A model generated the notes under the pieces. That model ran no database searches, was not told the DNA's origin, and saw only the letters and a list, made by a program, of their open reading frames with translations. Made by a program: the position numbers and the translations under genes. 64,000 bases of DNA from Humibacter sp. RRB41 (GTDB lineage Bacteria > Actinomycetota > Actinomycetes > Actinomycetales > Microbacteriaceae), in NCBI RefSeq assembly GCF_022761015.1, contig NZ_JAKWJQ010000003.1, positions 186,001-250,000 on the forward strand, written 5' to 3'. Numbering within the stretch: position 1 is the stretch's first letter; each line of letters begins with the position of its first letter. This document shows positions 49,369-58,416 of this stretch, piece after piece.

Positions 49369-49403
49369 GCCTTCAGGCGCACTTAGTCGGCGAGCCTGAA
49401 GGC
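49369..49403. terminator. 10-base hairpin between convergent genes
   Basis: GCCTTCAGGC (49369-49378) and GCCTGAAGGC (49394-49403) are perfect inverse copies around a 15-base loop. The hairpin overlaps the stop of the minus-strand gene and follows the plus-strand stop, so it could end transcripts from both sides. No T-run. Confidence 0.45.
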
Positions 49404-49889
49404 GAGTTCGGTCTCCCACTCGTCCATGGGCTGGCCGGGCTCATCGTGGTAGATCTCCAGACGGCATTCCCAGCGCTCCCCTTGCGGCGTCGGCCAGGCG
49501 TCCCATTTCAGGTTGCTTTCGTTGCCCCACTGCAACAGCCGCGCGGTGGCCGTCTCCAGCGTCTGCGGATGTCCGACATGCAGCACGGTCGCATATCGGC
49601 CAGCGGGCAACATCCCGGCATGGACCCGAGCATCCCCATCAGCCGGTTCTGCGACCGCCACTCCGACCTCCACTTGGAGGCCGTGTTCCATGTCGATGAC
49701 GTCGTACTTCCAAAACGGTGCACCCACCGGCGCGATCCCGTTCACCCGCAACCACTCGAACACCTCTGACGACAGAGGCGGCAGAACGGCGCCGATATCG
49801 TTCATCGTGACGTTCGCGGTAATCGCGACATAGGGCGTGGCGGCGCGCTCAACGACGTGAGGTTCTTCAGCAACGAGTTCTTCAGCCAT
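49383..49889 (-). CDS. GyrI-like small-molecule-binding domain protein
   Basis: A 168-residue soluble protein. The pattern AATPYVAITANVTMNDIG near the start, a central APFWKYDVIDMEHGLQVEVGV (split by text) and YHDEPGQPMDEWETELAFRL at the end resembles the GyrI-like effector-binding (SOUL-fold) domain, without a DNA-binding part. ATG 49889 is preferred over the 20-residue upstream extension. It is alone in orientation among glycan genes and probably unrelated to them. Ligand unknown. Confidence 0.7.
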   Translation of the reverse strand: MAEELVAEEPHVVERAATPYVAITANVTMNDIGAVLPPLSSEVFEWLRVNGIAPVGAPFWKYDVIDMEHGLQVEVGVAVAEPADGDARVHAGMLPAGRYATVLHVGHPQTLETATARLLQWGNESNLKWDAWPTPQGERWECRLEIYHDEPGQPMDEWETELAFRLAD

Positions 49890-49972
49890 CAGTCCAGCAT
49901 GCGCCCATCCGGCGCTCCGTATACCGGGTGTGCGGGTTGAATGTCGCATTCGGCGGTCGCGAAACCGCCTGA

Positions 49973-50368
49973 TCAGGCGCTGCCGGAGGACGCCGAATCG
50001 TCAGTCGGCGCCTTCACGTTGAGCTGATTCTGTTCGGCATCTTCCGCCCGCGCCTCGGCGAGCGTCACGGCACGGGTGAGCAGCGCGATCTTGCGATCGA
50101 GCACGACATTGCGTCGGAAGGTCGTCGAGACGAAGACGAGGAACGCGATCACGAGCACGTAGAGCAGAAGGTCTGTTCCGCGACCGACACCGATCAGGTG
50201 AGCGAGCCACGTCAGCCAGTCCGGCAGCAGCACCGCGACGATGGCGACCGCGACGAGGAACACCATGAACAGCCGCCGCAGCGCAAGGTGCCGGTCGCCG
50301 CTCGCCGGACGAGCGAGCAGCACGCCGATGACGATGATGCCCAGCACCAGGATGATCTTGATCCACAT
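49973..50368 (-). CDS. DUF2304 small membrane protein (second copy)
   Basis: A 131-residue protein with three hydrophobic helices (IKIILVLGIIVIGVLLA; LFMVFLVAVAIVAVLLPDWL; LLLYVLVIAFLVFVSTTF) and a charged helical tail, the same layout as 38716-39108. AGGAG precedes ATG 50368. It follows its GT2 partner by ten bases. Confidence 0.83.
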   Translation of the reverse strand: MWIKIILVLGIIVIGVLLARPASGDRHLALRRLFMVFLVAVAIVAVLLPDWLTWLAHLIGVGRGTDLLLYVLVIAFLVFVSTTFRRNVVLDRKIALLTRAVTLAEARAEDAEQNQLNVKAPTDDSASSGSA

Positions 50369-50378
50369 GGCTGAACTC

Positions 50379-51083
50379 CTAACGGATGAGCAGGTCGACG
50401 AGGATGTTGATCGAGTTCCAGAGCGACTGGCCCTTGGCTCGCGAGTAGTCGGTGTACAGCACCTCGACCGGGTATTCACCCCATGGCAGCCTGGTGCGCG
50501 ACAGTTGAAGCACGATCTCCGTCGCGTGTGCCATCCGGTCCTGGGTGAGGTTCACCTTCTTGGCGGCATCCGAGCGGATGACACGCAGACCGTTGTGCGC
50601 GTCGCTGAGCCGCAATCCCGTGGTCTTGTTGGTGACCCACACCGCGGTCTTGAGAACGATCCGTTTCGCCCAGCCGGACTTCGTGCGGTTGTCGAGGAAT
50701 CGGGAGCCGAAGACCACGGCGAGATCCTTCTCCCGGGCCATCTCGAGCATTCCGATCACGTCTTCGATGCGGTGCTGGCCGTCGGCGTCGAACGTGACGA
50801 CATAGGCGATGCCGGGAAGGCCGAGGCCGTACGAGATGCCGGTCTGAATTGCGGCACCCTGCCCCAGATTGACCGGATGGCGCAGCACGCGGGCGTCGGC
50901 CTTCTCGGCGATCGCTCCTGAGCCGTCGCTGCTGCCGTCATCCACGCACACCACGTGCGCGAAGTGCTGACGCAGGTCGGCGATCACGCCGCCGATGACG
51001 GGCGCTTCGTTGTACAGCGGAACGACGATGCAGACGTCATCGATGGTCGACCCGTCCTGACGGGAAGGGGCGGCCGTGCTCAT
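50379..51083 (-). CDS. Family 2 glycosyltransferase, DPM1-like (partner of DUF2304)
   Basis: A 234-residue GT-A enzyme: CIVVPLYNEAPVIGGVI, VVCVDDGSSDGSG, NLGQGAAIQTGISYG and TFDADGQHRIEDV as DxD motif. It probably makes a polyprenyl-phosphate sugar at the membrane with the DUF2304 protein. ATG 51083 follows CAGAAT by seven bases, a weak leaderless match; ATG 51092 is also in frame. Confidence 0.87.
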   Translation of the reverse strand: MSTAAPSRQDGSTIDDVCIVVPLYNEAPVIGGVIADLRQHFAHVVCVDDGSSDGSGAIAEKADARVLRHPVNLGQGAAIQTGISYGLGLPGIAYVVTFDADGQHRIEDVIGMLEMAREKDLAVVFGSRFLDNRTKSGWAKRIVLKTAVWVTNKTTGLRLSDAHNGLRVIRSDAAKKVNLTQDRMAHATEIVLQLSRTRLPWGEYPVEVLYTDYSRAKGQSLWNSINILVDLLIR

Positions 51084-51168
51084 GGCATCCATTCTGGCAG
51101 AGGGCCGGGCTGCTGTCGGCGAGGCCTCGGGCGAGGCCGCTTCAAGAGCGCGGGGGCGTCGCCGGCGC

Positions 51169-52029
51169 TCAGTTGAGGTTGGCACCTGCGGCCGCGCCCG
51201 TCCGCCCCTTGACGAAGGCGTCGTATGCATCGCAGATCTCGTCAACGTCTCCATCGGCGACCAGCAGACCCTTGTCGATCCACAGCACGCGGGTGCACAT
51301 CGCGCGCACGGAACCGAGGGAGTGCGAGACGAAGAACACGGTGCCGGCGTGGTCGCGAATCTGCTCGATGCGCTCGGTGCTCTTCTTGCGGAACGACGCG
51401 TCGCCGGTGGCGAGGGCCTCGTCGATCATCAGGATGTCGGGAGTCTGCATCGTCGAGATCGCGAACCGCAGCCGCGAGCCCATGCCCGAAGAGTACGAAC
51501 TCATCGGCAGGTAGAGAAAGTCGCCGAGCTCGGCGAACTCCGCCACCTCCGGTGTGTGCTCTCGCACCTCTCGGAGGCTCAGCCCGAGGGCGAGGCCGCC
51601 GATCGTGATGTTCCGCTCGCCGGTGAGCCTGGGCAGCAGAGCGGCGTTCACACCGAGGAGAGCAGGCTCACCCGAGACGAAGACGCGGCCCTTGGTGGGA
51701 GGGAGCAGCCCTGCGATCGCCCGTAGCAGCGTGGATTTGCCCGAGCCGTTGGTGCCGACGATGCCGATGGACTCGCCGTGCTGCGCAACGAACGACACTC
51801 CTCGCACTGCGCGCACTTCGGTGATGGGTCCGGTATCGGGTCGGCCCACGCTGATGGCGCGGTTGATCAGTGACGTCTTCGTCTGGGTTGTGCCGCCTTT
51901 GCGTGCGCCGAAGACGCGGTAGGTGATGTGCACGTCGTCGACGATGACTGAGGGCGACCCCAGGGGTCGCTTCACCACCCGCTTCGGCAGGTTTTCGGCG
52001 TCGATCTCGTAGTCGATGTCGTCAGTCAC
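51169..52029 (-). CDS. ABC transporter ATPase, Wzt/TagH type
   Basis: A 286-residue ATPase for polysaccharide export. Walker A is GTNGSGKST at 92-100, the signature YSSGMGSRLRF and Walker B ILMIDEALATGD. The 45-residue charged N-terminal extension and YRVFGARKGG are typical of teichoic-acid/O-antigen ATPases. It lacks the C-terminal carbohydrate-binding domain of longer Wzt proteins. GTG 52029 overlaps the permease stop by eight bases and has GAGGAG upstream. Confidence 0.92.
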   Translation of the reverse strand: MTDDIDYEIDAENLPKRVVKRPLGSPSVIVDDVHITYRVFGARKGGTTQTKTSLINRAISVGRPDTGPITEVRAVRGVSFVAQHGESIGIVGTNGSGKSTLLRAIAGLLPPTKGRVFVSGEPALLGVNAALLPRLTGERNITIGGLALGLSLREVREHTPEVAEFAELGDFLYLPMSSYSSGMGSRLRFAISTMQTPDILMIDEALATGDASFRKKSTERIEQIRDHAGTVFFVSHSLGSVRAMCTRVLWIDKGLLVADGDVDEICDAYDAFVKGRTGAAAGANLN

Positions 52030-52951
52030 GGCCGTACGACTCCTCAGCACCCCAGAAGAACAGGAACCCGATGACGAAGACGCCCACCGCGTACACGATG
52101 GCGAGCAGCCAGAGGCCGGGCGCCATCGGAATGAGCGGCTCGTTACCGAAACACGATCGAATCAGCTCCAAGAAGACTTGAACGGGCTGATACAAGAGCA
52201 ACGGTCTGAACCAGCTGTCGTGTCCGGTCAGTCCGGCGATCGAAAAGGTCGCGCCCGAAGCGAAACGTCCGAGTGAGAGGAAGAACGGCACCACGTTCGC
52301 GATGTCGGGCGTTCTCGCACCTAGCCGGGCGAAGAACAACGCGACTCCAGCAGAGAACAGCGAGAGCAAGGCAGCGGCCACAGGAAGCAGCAGCCACGAC
52401 CAGTGCGGGAACACGGGGCCACCCATGTCCGGCAGGAATCCGGTCAAGACGACAAGCACCACCATCGCCACCATGATCGGGCCGAACAGCACCGTCTCGG
52501 TCAAGACGGCGGACAGCGGCACGACCGCCCGAGGGAACTGGTGGGACCGGATGAGCTGCAGGTCGGCAGGAATCGAACCGATCCCAGCCATGACGATGCC
52601 CTGGAAGAAGGAGTACGAGAACGATCCGACGACGATGAACGCTGCACGGTTTTCGATGCCGGGCGCGCTGCCGTGAAAGACGAAGCCGAAGATGATGATC
52701 ATCGTGGCGGCGTCGAGGATCGGCCTGAGCACGGTCCAGGCCTGGCCGAGGTACGACCCCTGGTTGCGCACGTAGGCGCGCGACGACGAGAGGTTCCAGA
52801 TGAACGAACGGCGGTCCCACACGCCACGGATATAGCGGCCGAGTGGCGGACGGATGCCCATCTCGCGCAGACCCGACTGCTGGGCAAGCGTCCCTGCCGC
52901 TTCGGAGGTCAGGCGTGGCGCGACGGCCACCCCCGGCTTCGGATCGGTCAA
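52022..52951 (-). CDS. ABC transporter permease, Wzm/TagG type
   Basis: A 309-residue ABC-2 permease with six helices and the amphipathic entry segment RRSFIWNLSSSRAYVRNQGSYLG (first part) before YLGQAWTVLRPIL, as in TagG/Wzm. I prefer TTG 52951 because AGAGGAG sits six bases upstream; GTG 52969 is longer but has no site. With the ATPase it forms a complete exporter for a lipid-linked polymer, probably the galactan/rhamnan-type glycan of this locus (inference). Confidence 0.9.
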   Translation of the reverse strand: MTDPKPGVAVAPRLTSEAAGTLAQQSGLREMGIRPPLGRYIRGVWDRRSFIWNLSSSRAYVRNQGSYLGQAWTVLRPILDAATMIIIFGFVFHGSAPGIENRAAFIVVGSFSYSFFQGIVMAGIGSIPADLQLIRSHQFPRAVVPLSAVLTETVLFGPIMVAMVVLVVLTGFLPDMGGPVFPHWSWLLLPVAAALLSLFSAGVALFFARLGARTPDIANVVPFFLSLGRFASGATFSIAGLTGHDSWFRPLLLYQPVQVFLELIRSCFGNEPLIPMAPGLWLLAIVYAVGVFVIGFLFFWGAEESYGRD

Positions 52952-53026
52952 GCTCGGCTCCTCTTTCACTAGTTTCTGTCGCGCAACGCGCTTGTTCGGC
53001 CTGGCGGGTCTTCAGCCTCGCGTCGG

Positions 53027-53032
53027 TACGAT
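53027..53032 (+). promoter_or_regulatory. Leaderless -10-like TACGAT
   Basis: TACGAT ends eight bases before GTG 53041. Confidence 0.35.
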
Positions 53033-53040
53033 CATTCTTC

Positions 53041-53835
53041 GTGACGTTCGAGAAGGGTGCGCAACCCGCGGTAACGGTGGTCATGCCAGCGTTCAACAGC
53101 GCGCGGACCCTGCGTGACTCGGTTCAAAGCGTACTTGATCAGACCTTGGACTCCCTTGAGTTGATCATCATCGACGACGCGTCCGCGGACGACACGACGG
53201 CGGTCGCCGAGGAGCTTGCAGGCCGGGATGCGCGAGTCAAGCTTGTCTCGCGGCCCACTCAGGGCGGGCCGGCGGCAGCCCGCAACACCGGCATCGCGGC
53301 GGCACGTGGTCGCTACCTTGCATTCTGCGACGCGGACGATCTGTGGTTGCCGACCAAGCTCGAACGCCAACTTGAGCTGGCAGGAGCCACGGGAGCGACG
53401 CTCGTTTACAGCGCATATCACCGTGTCGACGCCGACTTCGCCGGTTCGGTCAACACCTTCCGTTCTCAGGGACGGGTGGTCCGAGTGCCGTCGCGGCTGA
53501 CATACGCACAACTGCTTCACAGCAACGTGATCGGGTGCCTGACCGCGGTGGTGGACCTCGAGCGAGCGGGGGCGGTCTCGATGCCCGACCTCGCGGGAGC
53601 CGAAGACTGGGCGCTGTGGCTGCACATCCTGCGAGATGGTGGGCACGCCGCTGGTGTCGACGAACCCCTCGCGCTGTACCGCGTCGCCGGGCCGGGATCA
53701 CACTCCGCCAGTCGGTGGCGAGCCATCCGTGCGGTCTGGCGAGTGCTGCGCACGGAGGAGGGCCTCTCGGCGCCGCGCGCTGCACTCTTCCTCGTTACCG
53801 ATGCCGTCGCGGGCCTGCGCAAGAGCCGGATCTGA
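53041..53835 (+). CDS. Family 2 glycosyltransferase
   Basis: A 264-residue GT-A enzyme: VTVVMPAFNSARTLRDSVQS, LIIIDDASADDT, GGPAAARNTGIAAARGRYLA and FCDADDLWLPTKL as the metal motif. It resembles TuaG/WcaA-like transferases. GTG 53041 fits a leaderless message and the first strand. It is transcribed divergently from the ABC exporter, 89 bases away. The open frame continues upstream but without domain sense. Confidence 0.87.
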   Translation: MTFEKGAQPAVTVVMPAFNSARTLRDSVQSVLDQTLDSLELIIIDDASADDTTAVAEELAGRDARVKLVSRPTQGGPAAARNTGIAAARGRYLAFCDADDLWLPTKLERQLELAGATGATLVYSAYHRVDADFAGSVNTFRSQGRVVRVPSRLTYAQLLHSNVIGCLTAVVDLERAGAVSMPDLAGAEDWALWLHILRDGGHAAGVDEPLALYRVAGPGSHSASRWRAIRAVWRVLRTEEGLSAPRAALFLVTDAVAGLRKSRI

Positions 53836-53922
53836 CTCGCCCACGGCCTGCTGAGACTTGACGGCTAGGCTTCATCTGCCTGTGCCCGTCACCAATATCC
53901 GCTGAGGGATGACACACCTTTC

Positions 53923-56900
53923 ATGATCTTGATCTGTACCAACGAGCTTGCTGGTCCGACTGGCTACCACAAATCGGTCTCCCAACTCGCCAACGGACTG
54001 CACGAAGCTGGCTACCCCGTCGCGGTCCTGAGTTTTCTCGGGCCGGCTGACGGCTCTGATCGCATGCTGCCCCGATGGCCGCTGGACATGGCCGTGCCAG
54101 CTTTCGCATTGCAGACGCTGGCCGCACACGGTGGTCGGCTGCTTCATCGGAACTACTATCCGGCTCTTTCGGGCTCACTCGGTTCGCTGCGCTACTCGTT
54201 CACTGCGAACCAGCTCGCCGCGCTACGGCAGCTGAACACCACTCTCTCTTCAGATGACACGGTGATCTTCACTTCGCCGGTGCAATCCCTCGCCTTCAAA
54301 CACGCCATCGGCAGCGACGTTCGACGACCTCGCACTGTTTTGCAGATTCATGGTGACTACCTGCATCACGTCGAGTTGTGGCAGTTGCTGACCGAATCCC
54401 GCGGGGTGATCGACCGCCTTCAGACTGTTGCCGACGGTCTGCGCGCACAGTTCATTCCCACGTTCGATGAAGCTGATGTCGTGTTCATCCCGAATTTCCC
54501 GGGGGAGAACGGAGAGACCATCGAGCAAGTTGGTCACGACGGCGTCAACATTGCTCTGCCTGCATCGTTCCAACACCGAAAGAATCAGCTGGATGCCGTC
54601 CGTGCGCTTGCTCTGATCGACGATAAGTCCGTCCAGCTCACGTTGTGGGGCAACATCAATCGATTGAACCCGTATTACGTGGCCGTGCAACAGCTCATCA
54701 ATTCCCTCGGCCTCGAGGAGCGGGTGCACCTGCCAGGGTTCGGCACAGAAAGTGATGTCTACTCCACCGCCGACATCGTGCTGATGACCTCATTATCGGA
54801 AGGATTCCCTTACCCGCTTATCGAGGCGATGTACCAGGGCCGGCCCACTGTCGCTTACGACTTCGAGTTTGGACCCCGTGAGGCGATCGAGGACGGCCAG
54901 TCCGGATACATCGTGCCGCTGGGCGACGTCGACGGATTGGCCGTGCGCCTAGCTGAGCTTGCCGCGAGTGAGCCGCTGCGCATCGCGTTCGGACGCCATG
55001 CACGAGAGCTCTTCGACAATCGGTTTGCCGACAAGGCTGTCGCCGAGCAATATCGTCAGTTGCTTGACTCGGGTGGTATTTGGATCGACCTCGTCGACGT
55101 CTTCGCAGCGGTTGGCACGGAGCCCGTGAGTGTGTCGGCCCTCTCCCACCGGTTCCGCCGGGTGGGCGGACGGAATCTTCATCAGGTAATCGTGAATTCC
55201 TCTGTCGAGTTAGAGGACCTTCAGATTGACAACGGTGAACGCGTAATGACACCCAAGGTTCAGAGACTCCCCCGGGCGACCCACATCGAATTCCATGCCG
55301 TGGGCGATGAAGTCATTTCGTACACGACCGCTCCCGGATCGGAGGATCGTCACTACCTCGCCAATACCAAGGGACCCGAACTCGAGGTACTTCCTTATTT
55401 ACGCCGCGACGCTGGTTACAGCGGCGGGACCCCTTCCGTCGGAAACACGATCTTCGCTGCTTCAGGTGGTGCCAAGCAACTCACCCTGGGTGAACTTACT
55501 CGAGGTATCGCGACTCTCGCGAAAAGCGCTCCGCGCGATGTCATGTGGAAGGTCCGACAGTTGTCGGCATCCGCCAAGTCGAAGGCGCGGCCGGCTGACC
55601 TCGGCCCGGAAGAGCCAACAACGCGTGATCTGCCCGAGAATGCCACATCCGTCAGCTCCGTCATCCAGAGCATCGCGCCAGCTGTGAAACAACCAACACG
55701 GCAGAGTGGTATCGCTCGTGCGGTCGGATTACCCACCGCGACGCTAGGCTCTCTGGGTGGCGTCGCGATCGCGCTCGGTAAGGAAGCTGCGACGTCCGGG
55801 TTCATGCGTATGGTGGCAAAAACGCCTGCCCCGACCCGACGAGAGGTCGCTCGGCATCCGTGGTTTCCGATCACCTCGGGCGTTGACAACTTTGGTATTC
55901 CCGTGAATACGGCCGGTGGCGTCGTTGTGGATAATGCTGGTTCGGTACGCCAGCCCGCGGTGAGTATCAAGGGCGAGTACGACTGGCTGGTGCTGCGCGA
56001 CGCAGTCTCCGAGCGCCGCATCGCGCCTCCGTTCGGTTACGGCGAAATGTTCGAGCGGATTTGTGCCGCTGAACGCGACTATGGGCTGTTCGACATCACG
56101 ACAGCGGACGGGGTTCACGTATGGGAACTCGGTCGGGCGGCCATGATCATCCAGATTGCCGAAGCACTCGGGATGTGGGGATCGGCACCCGCGATCGGAA
56201 CACCAGTACGCGATGTGTATGACGGGCCCAAGCGACTTTCGACGGCACCCGCTGCGAGGCGAGTGGTGTTTGACTACAGCAGGAGGGGCGGAACCGATTA
56301 CCGAACTGCGGCCTTCCGGGATGGCTCGATGTTCGTCGTTCAGCCAGAGCCTGACGGGTACCCAGAGGTCGATGACGTCAACACGACGTATCCGTTGCAT
56401 GAGTTCAACCACTGGCGCCAGAGCACCCGTCGACGGTGGGTGCAATTGCGTGAGGCGGAGGTCGATGCCCGACCATTCGAGGAAGCCCTTACTAACGCGC
56501 TCGGCATCCGCGTAGACCTCGGCAGCCACCTGCGTAGCCGGCTGCTCACATTCCTGGACCAACGGGACTTCTGGACACCCGTATTTGATCGTGTAAAGCC
56601 AGAGGAAGTCCTGATCTCTTCGAGCCATTGGTGGGCCGGGGTGAGCGTGGCTGCACAACGTGCCGGTGCGCTCGTCTCCGACATCCAGTACGCGGATACG
56701 GGCAGGTACCATCCCACATTCTGGTTTGGCGACACGCCTCGTTACGGGGCTACGCGCCTGTACGCGTGGTCGGAGTTTTGGGCAGCTCGCACAAATGCCT
56801 ATCAAGAGCACGTCATCGTGCCGCGGCAACAGCCTGAGCTTATTGCGGCAGCAAGCCGCGATGCAGGAGAGCCGCTCTGGGACGTATGTGTTATCTCCCA

Positions 56901-57288
56901 ACCGAGGGTACTTCGCCGCATTCTGGCATTTGTTCAGGAGTTGGTTCGCGAACGCCCTGATCTCAAGGTGGTGGTTGCCCCACACCCTGCTCAGCGGCCC
57001 ATCATCCCTGCCGAACTCGCCGCCGCGGGTCTGTCCGAGAAAGTGACCATTTCCGCGGATGACACTTTGACTACCGTCCAGCGCTCTGCAATCTGTGTTG
57101 GTGGGTACTCGACGTCACTTTGGGAAGCGGCCGCCCTCAACCGCCCTGTCTACGTTATCCCGGTACCGGGCCACGAACTCACCCTTCCCGACATAGAGTC
57201 CGGTCTTTTCCGGCTCGCGGGGTCGCCTCATGACCTCGTCCCGTATGAGGTCCCGGAATCGCGCCGCAACATATTCGGTACGGCCTGA
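53923..57288 (+). CDS. 1121-residue two-domain glycosyltransferase (GT4 plus HP/S-motif GT-B)
   Basis: The N-terminal part (about 1-390) is a GT4-type GT-B enzyme: ICTNELAGPTGYHKSVSQL, then SLSEGFPYPLIEAMYQGRP with the retaining Glu. Residues about 390-680 are a linker region with a low-complexity charged stretch. The C-terminal part (about 690-1121) has VLISSSHWWAGVSVAAQRAG, an HP pair at 1021-1022 (VVVAPHPAQRP) and GGYSTSLWEAA from 1060. The last two resemble the HP and S motifs of capsule polymerases and TagF-like GT-Bs. No membrane helix is clear. Probably adds two sugars or a sugar plus a repeat unit to one acceptor. A five-codon ORF at 53909 overlaps the start. Confidence 0.7.
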   Translation: MILICTNELAGPTGYHKSVSQLANGLHEAGYPVAVLSFLGPADGSDRMLPRWPLDMAVPAFALQTLAAHGGRLLHRNYYPALSGSLGSLRYSFTANQLAALRQLNTTLSSDDTVIFTSPVQSLAFKHAIGSDVRRPRTVLQIHGDYLHHVELWQLLTESRGVIDRLQTVADGLRAQFIPTFDEADVVFIPNFPGENGETIEQVGHDGVNIALPASFQHRKNQLDAVRALALIDDKSVQLTLWGNINRLNPYYVAVQQLINSLGLEERVHLPGFGTESDVYSTADIVLMTSLSEGFPYPLIEAMYQGRPTVAYDFEFGPREAIEDGQSGYIVPLGDVDGLAVRLAELAASEPLRIAFGRHARELFDNRFADKAVAEQYRQLLDSGGIWIDLVDVFAAVGTEPVSVSALSHRFRRVGGRNLHQVIVNSSVELEDLQIDNGERVMTPKVQRLPRATHIEFHAVGDEVISYTTAPGSEDRHYLANTKGPELEVLPYLRRDAGYSGGTPSVGNTIFAASGGAKQLTLGELTRGIATLAKSAPRDVMWKVRQLSASAKSKARPADLGPEEPTTRDLPENATSVSSVIQSIAPAVKQPTRQSGIARAVGLPTATLGSLGGVAIALGKEAATSGFMRMVAKTPAPTRREVARHPWFPITSGVDNFGIPVNTAGGVVVDNAGSVRQPAVSIKGEYDWLVLRDAVSERRIAPPFGYGEMFERICAAERDYGLFDITTADGVHVWELGRAAMIIQIAEALGMWGSAPAIGTPVRDVYDGPKRLSTAPAARRVVFDYSRRGGTDYRTAAFRDGSMFVVQPEPDGYPEVDDVNTTYPLHEFNHWRQSTRRRWVQLREAEVDARPFEEALTNALGIRVDLGSHLRSRLLTFLDQRDFWTPVFDRVKPEEVLISSSHWWAGVSVAAQRAGALVSDIQYADTGRYHPTFWFGDTPRYGATRLYAWSEFWAARTNAYQEHVIVPRQQPELIAAASRDAGEPLWDVCVISQPRVLRRILAFVQELVRERPDLKVVVAPHPAQRPIIPAELAAAGLSEKVTISADDTLTTVQRSAICVGGYSTSLWEAAALNRPVYVIPVPGHELTLPDIESGLFRLAGSPHDLVPYEVPESRRNIFGTA

Positions 57289-57301
57289 CAGCACTCACGC
57301 T

Positions 57302-58315
57302 ATGGATATTCAGAACCATTACTACGGCCACAGCGCTGCACTTGCTCGCGCGGCTGGGCTCGATTCTGTGCGACACATCAACGGACTCATTCAGCACGGT
57401 TGGACCGTCACCTCCCCCAACCTCGCCCAGTTCGCGGACTTCGCGACGCTCCCGAAAACCGCTCGCCGACTCGTCTGGAGTCACGCCGCTCGGGGGTGGA
57501 GTGCCGAGGACGACTCGTTCGAAACGACGGCGATCGGCGCCCCCTTCCTCTACCTCAGCGCGCTGACGGCAGGTGCACCGTCGCGCCGCAGTGCAGCCGT
57601 CGTCTTTCCCGTTCACGGCACCCGTCTCGTGGAAGTCGGAAGTGACGATGTCGCTTTCGCTCGCGAGATCGCGGATCGCGAGGGCCCTGCCGTCATCTGC
57701 GTGCATCCTGAGGACCTAGACCGCCCGGACAAGCGCGCGGTGTGGACCAAGTTCGGCCACACTGTGGTGAGTGCTGGGGCACGACGCGATCCCGAGTTCC
57801 TCGGGCGAATCCTCGCACTGGTGAGGTCGGCACCCCGCGTTGTGTCCAACCAGCTTTCAACCGCGATTCTCTACGCTGCCGCCGAAGGCACCGAAATTGC
57901 GATCTATGGATCTGACGCCTCGACGGGGAGCCTCGGAACGGGTGTCGCCGAACGAACTCGCGACCTATGGCCGGAGTTCTACGCCGACGTCGACACCGAG
58001 CGCCTCCGATCGATCGCACTGGCAGAGCTAGGACGCGACCATTTGCTCGATCCCGCAGGCTTGCGTGCGGCGCTCGGCTGGGAGCATCGATCGCCGAATC
58101 CGTTCTTGAGCTATTGGATCAGCGCTCCCGTGCGCAAAGCCGGCGCCGTACTTGGCCTTGTTGGGCGCCCGCGCGGGGCCAAGGAATCATCCACGGCATC
58201 ACCGCCGTCGGCGTTTCTGCGCCACCCGCTCAGTCATCTGCCCGGTCGGCTGCCTCGCCTTCCTGCGAAAGGCGAGCCGTTCCCGCACCCGCTGACCCCA
58301 CCGAATGAGCGCTGA
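57302..58315 (+). CDS. Unrecognised protein linked to the two-domain glycosyltransferase
   Basis: A 337-residue protein starting MDIQNHYYGHSAALARAAGL, followed by HINGLIQHGWTVTSP. No family is certain. The alternating Rossmann-like pattern (AAVVFPVHGTRLVEVG, PAVICVHPEDL, VVSNQLSTAILYAAAEG, EIAIYGSDASTG) suggests a GT-B-like or nucleotide-sugar-binding fold. VVSNQLSTAILYAA in particular resembles the Ser/Thr loop of polysialyltransferase-type enzymes. The last 40 residues are proline-rich and basic. It follows the 1121-residue gene by 13 bases, so the two probably act on the same glycan. Confidence 0.6.
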   Translation: MDIQNHYYGHSAALARAAGLDSVRHINGLIQHGWTVTSPNLAQFADFATLPKTARRLVWSHAARGWSAEDDSFETTAIGAPFLYLSALTAGAPSRRSAAVVFPVHGTRLVEVGSDDVAFAREIADREGPAVICVHPEDLDRPDKRAVWTKFGHTVVSAGARRDPEFLGRILALVRSAPRVVSNQLSTAILYAAAEGTEIAIYGSDASTGSLGTGVAERTRDLWPEFYADVDTERLRSIALAELGRDHLLDPAGLRAALGWEHRSPNPFLSYWISAPVRKAGAVLGLVGRPRGAKESSTASPPSAFLRHPLSHLPGRLPRLPAKGEPFPHPLTPPNER

Positions 58316-58416
58316 CTGTCCCAGACACTGGGTCACGCAGGCGGCATCTGCGATACCGACGAGGGGACCCGATTCCTGATGGCATCGTCCGCGGCGGAGA
58401 ACCAGCCAGGCTCGCG

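Noticed and set aside
53909-53926. Five-codon ORF overlapping the start of the 1121-residue gene
   Set aside because: ATG touches its purine-rich stretch with no spacing; such short overlaps occur by chance. Mentioned only in the gene entry.
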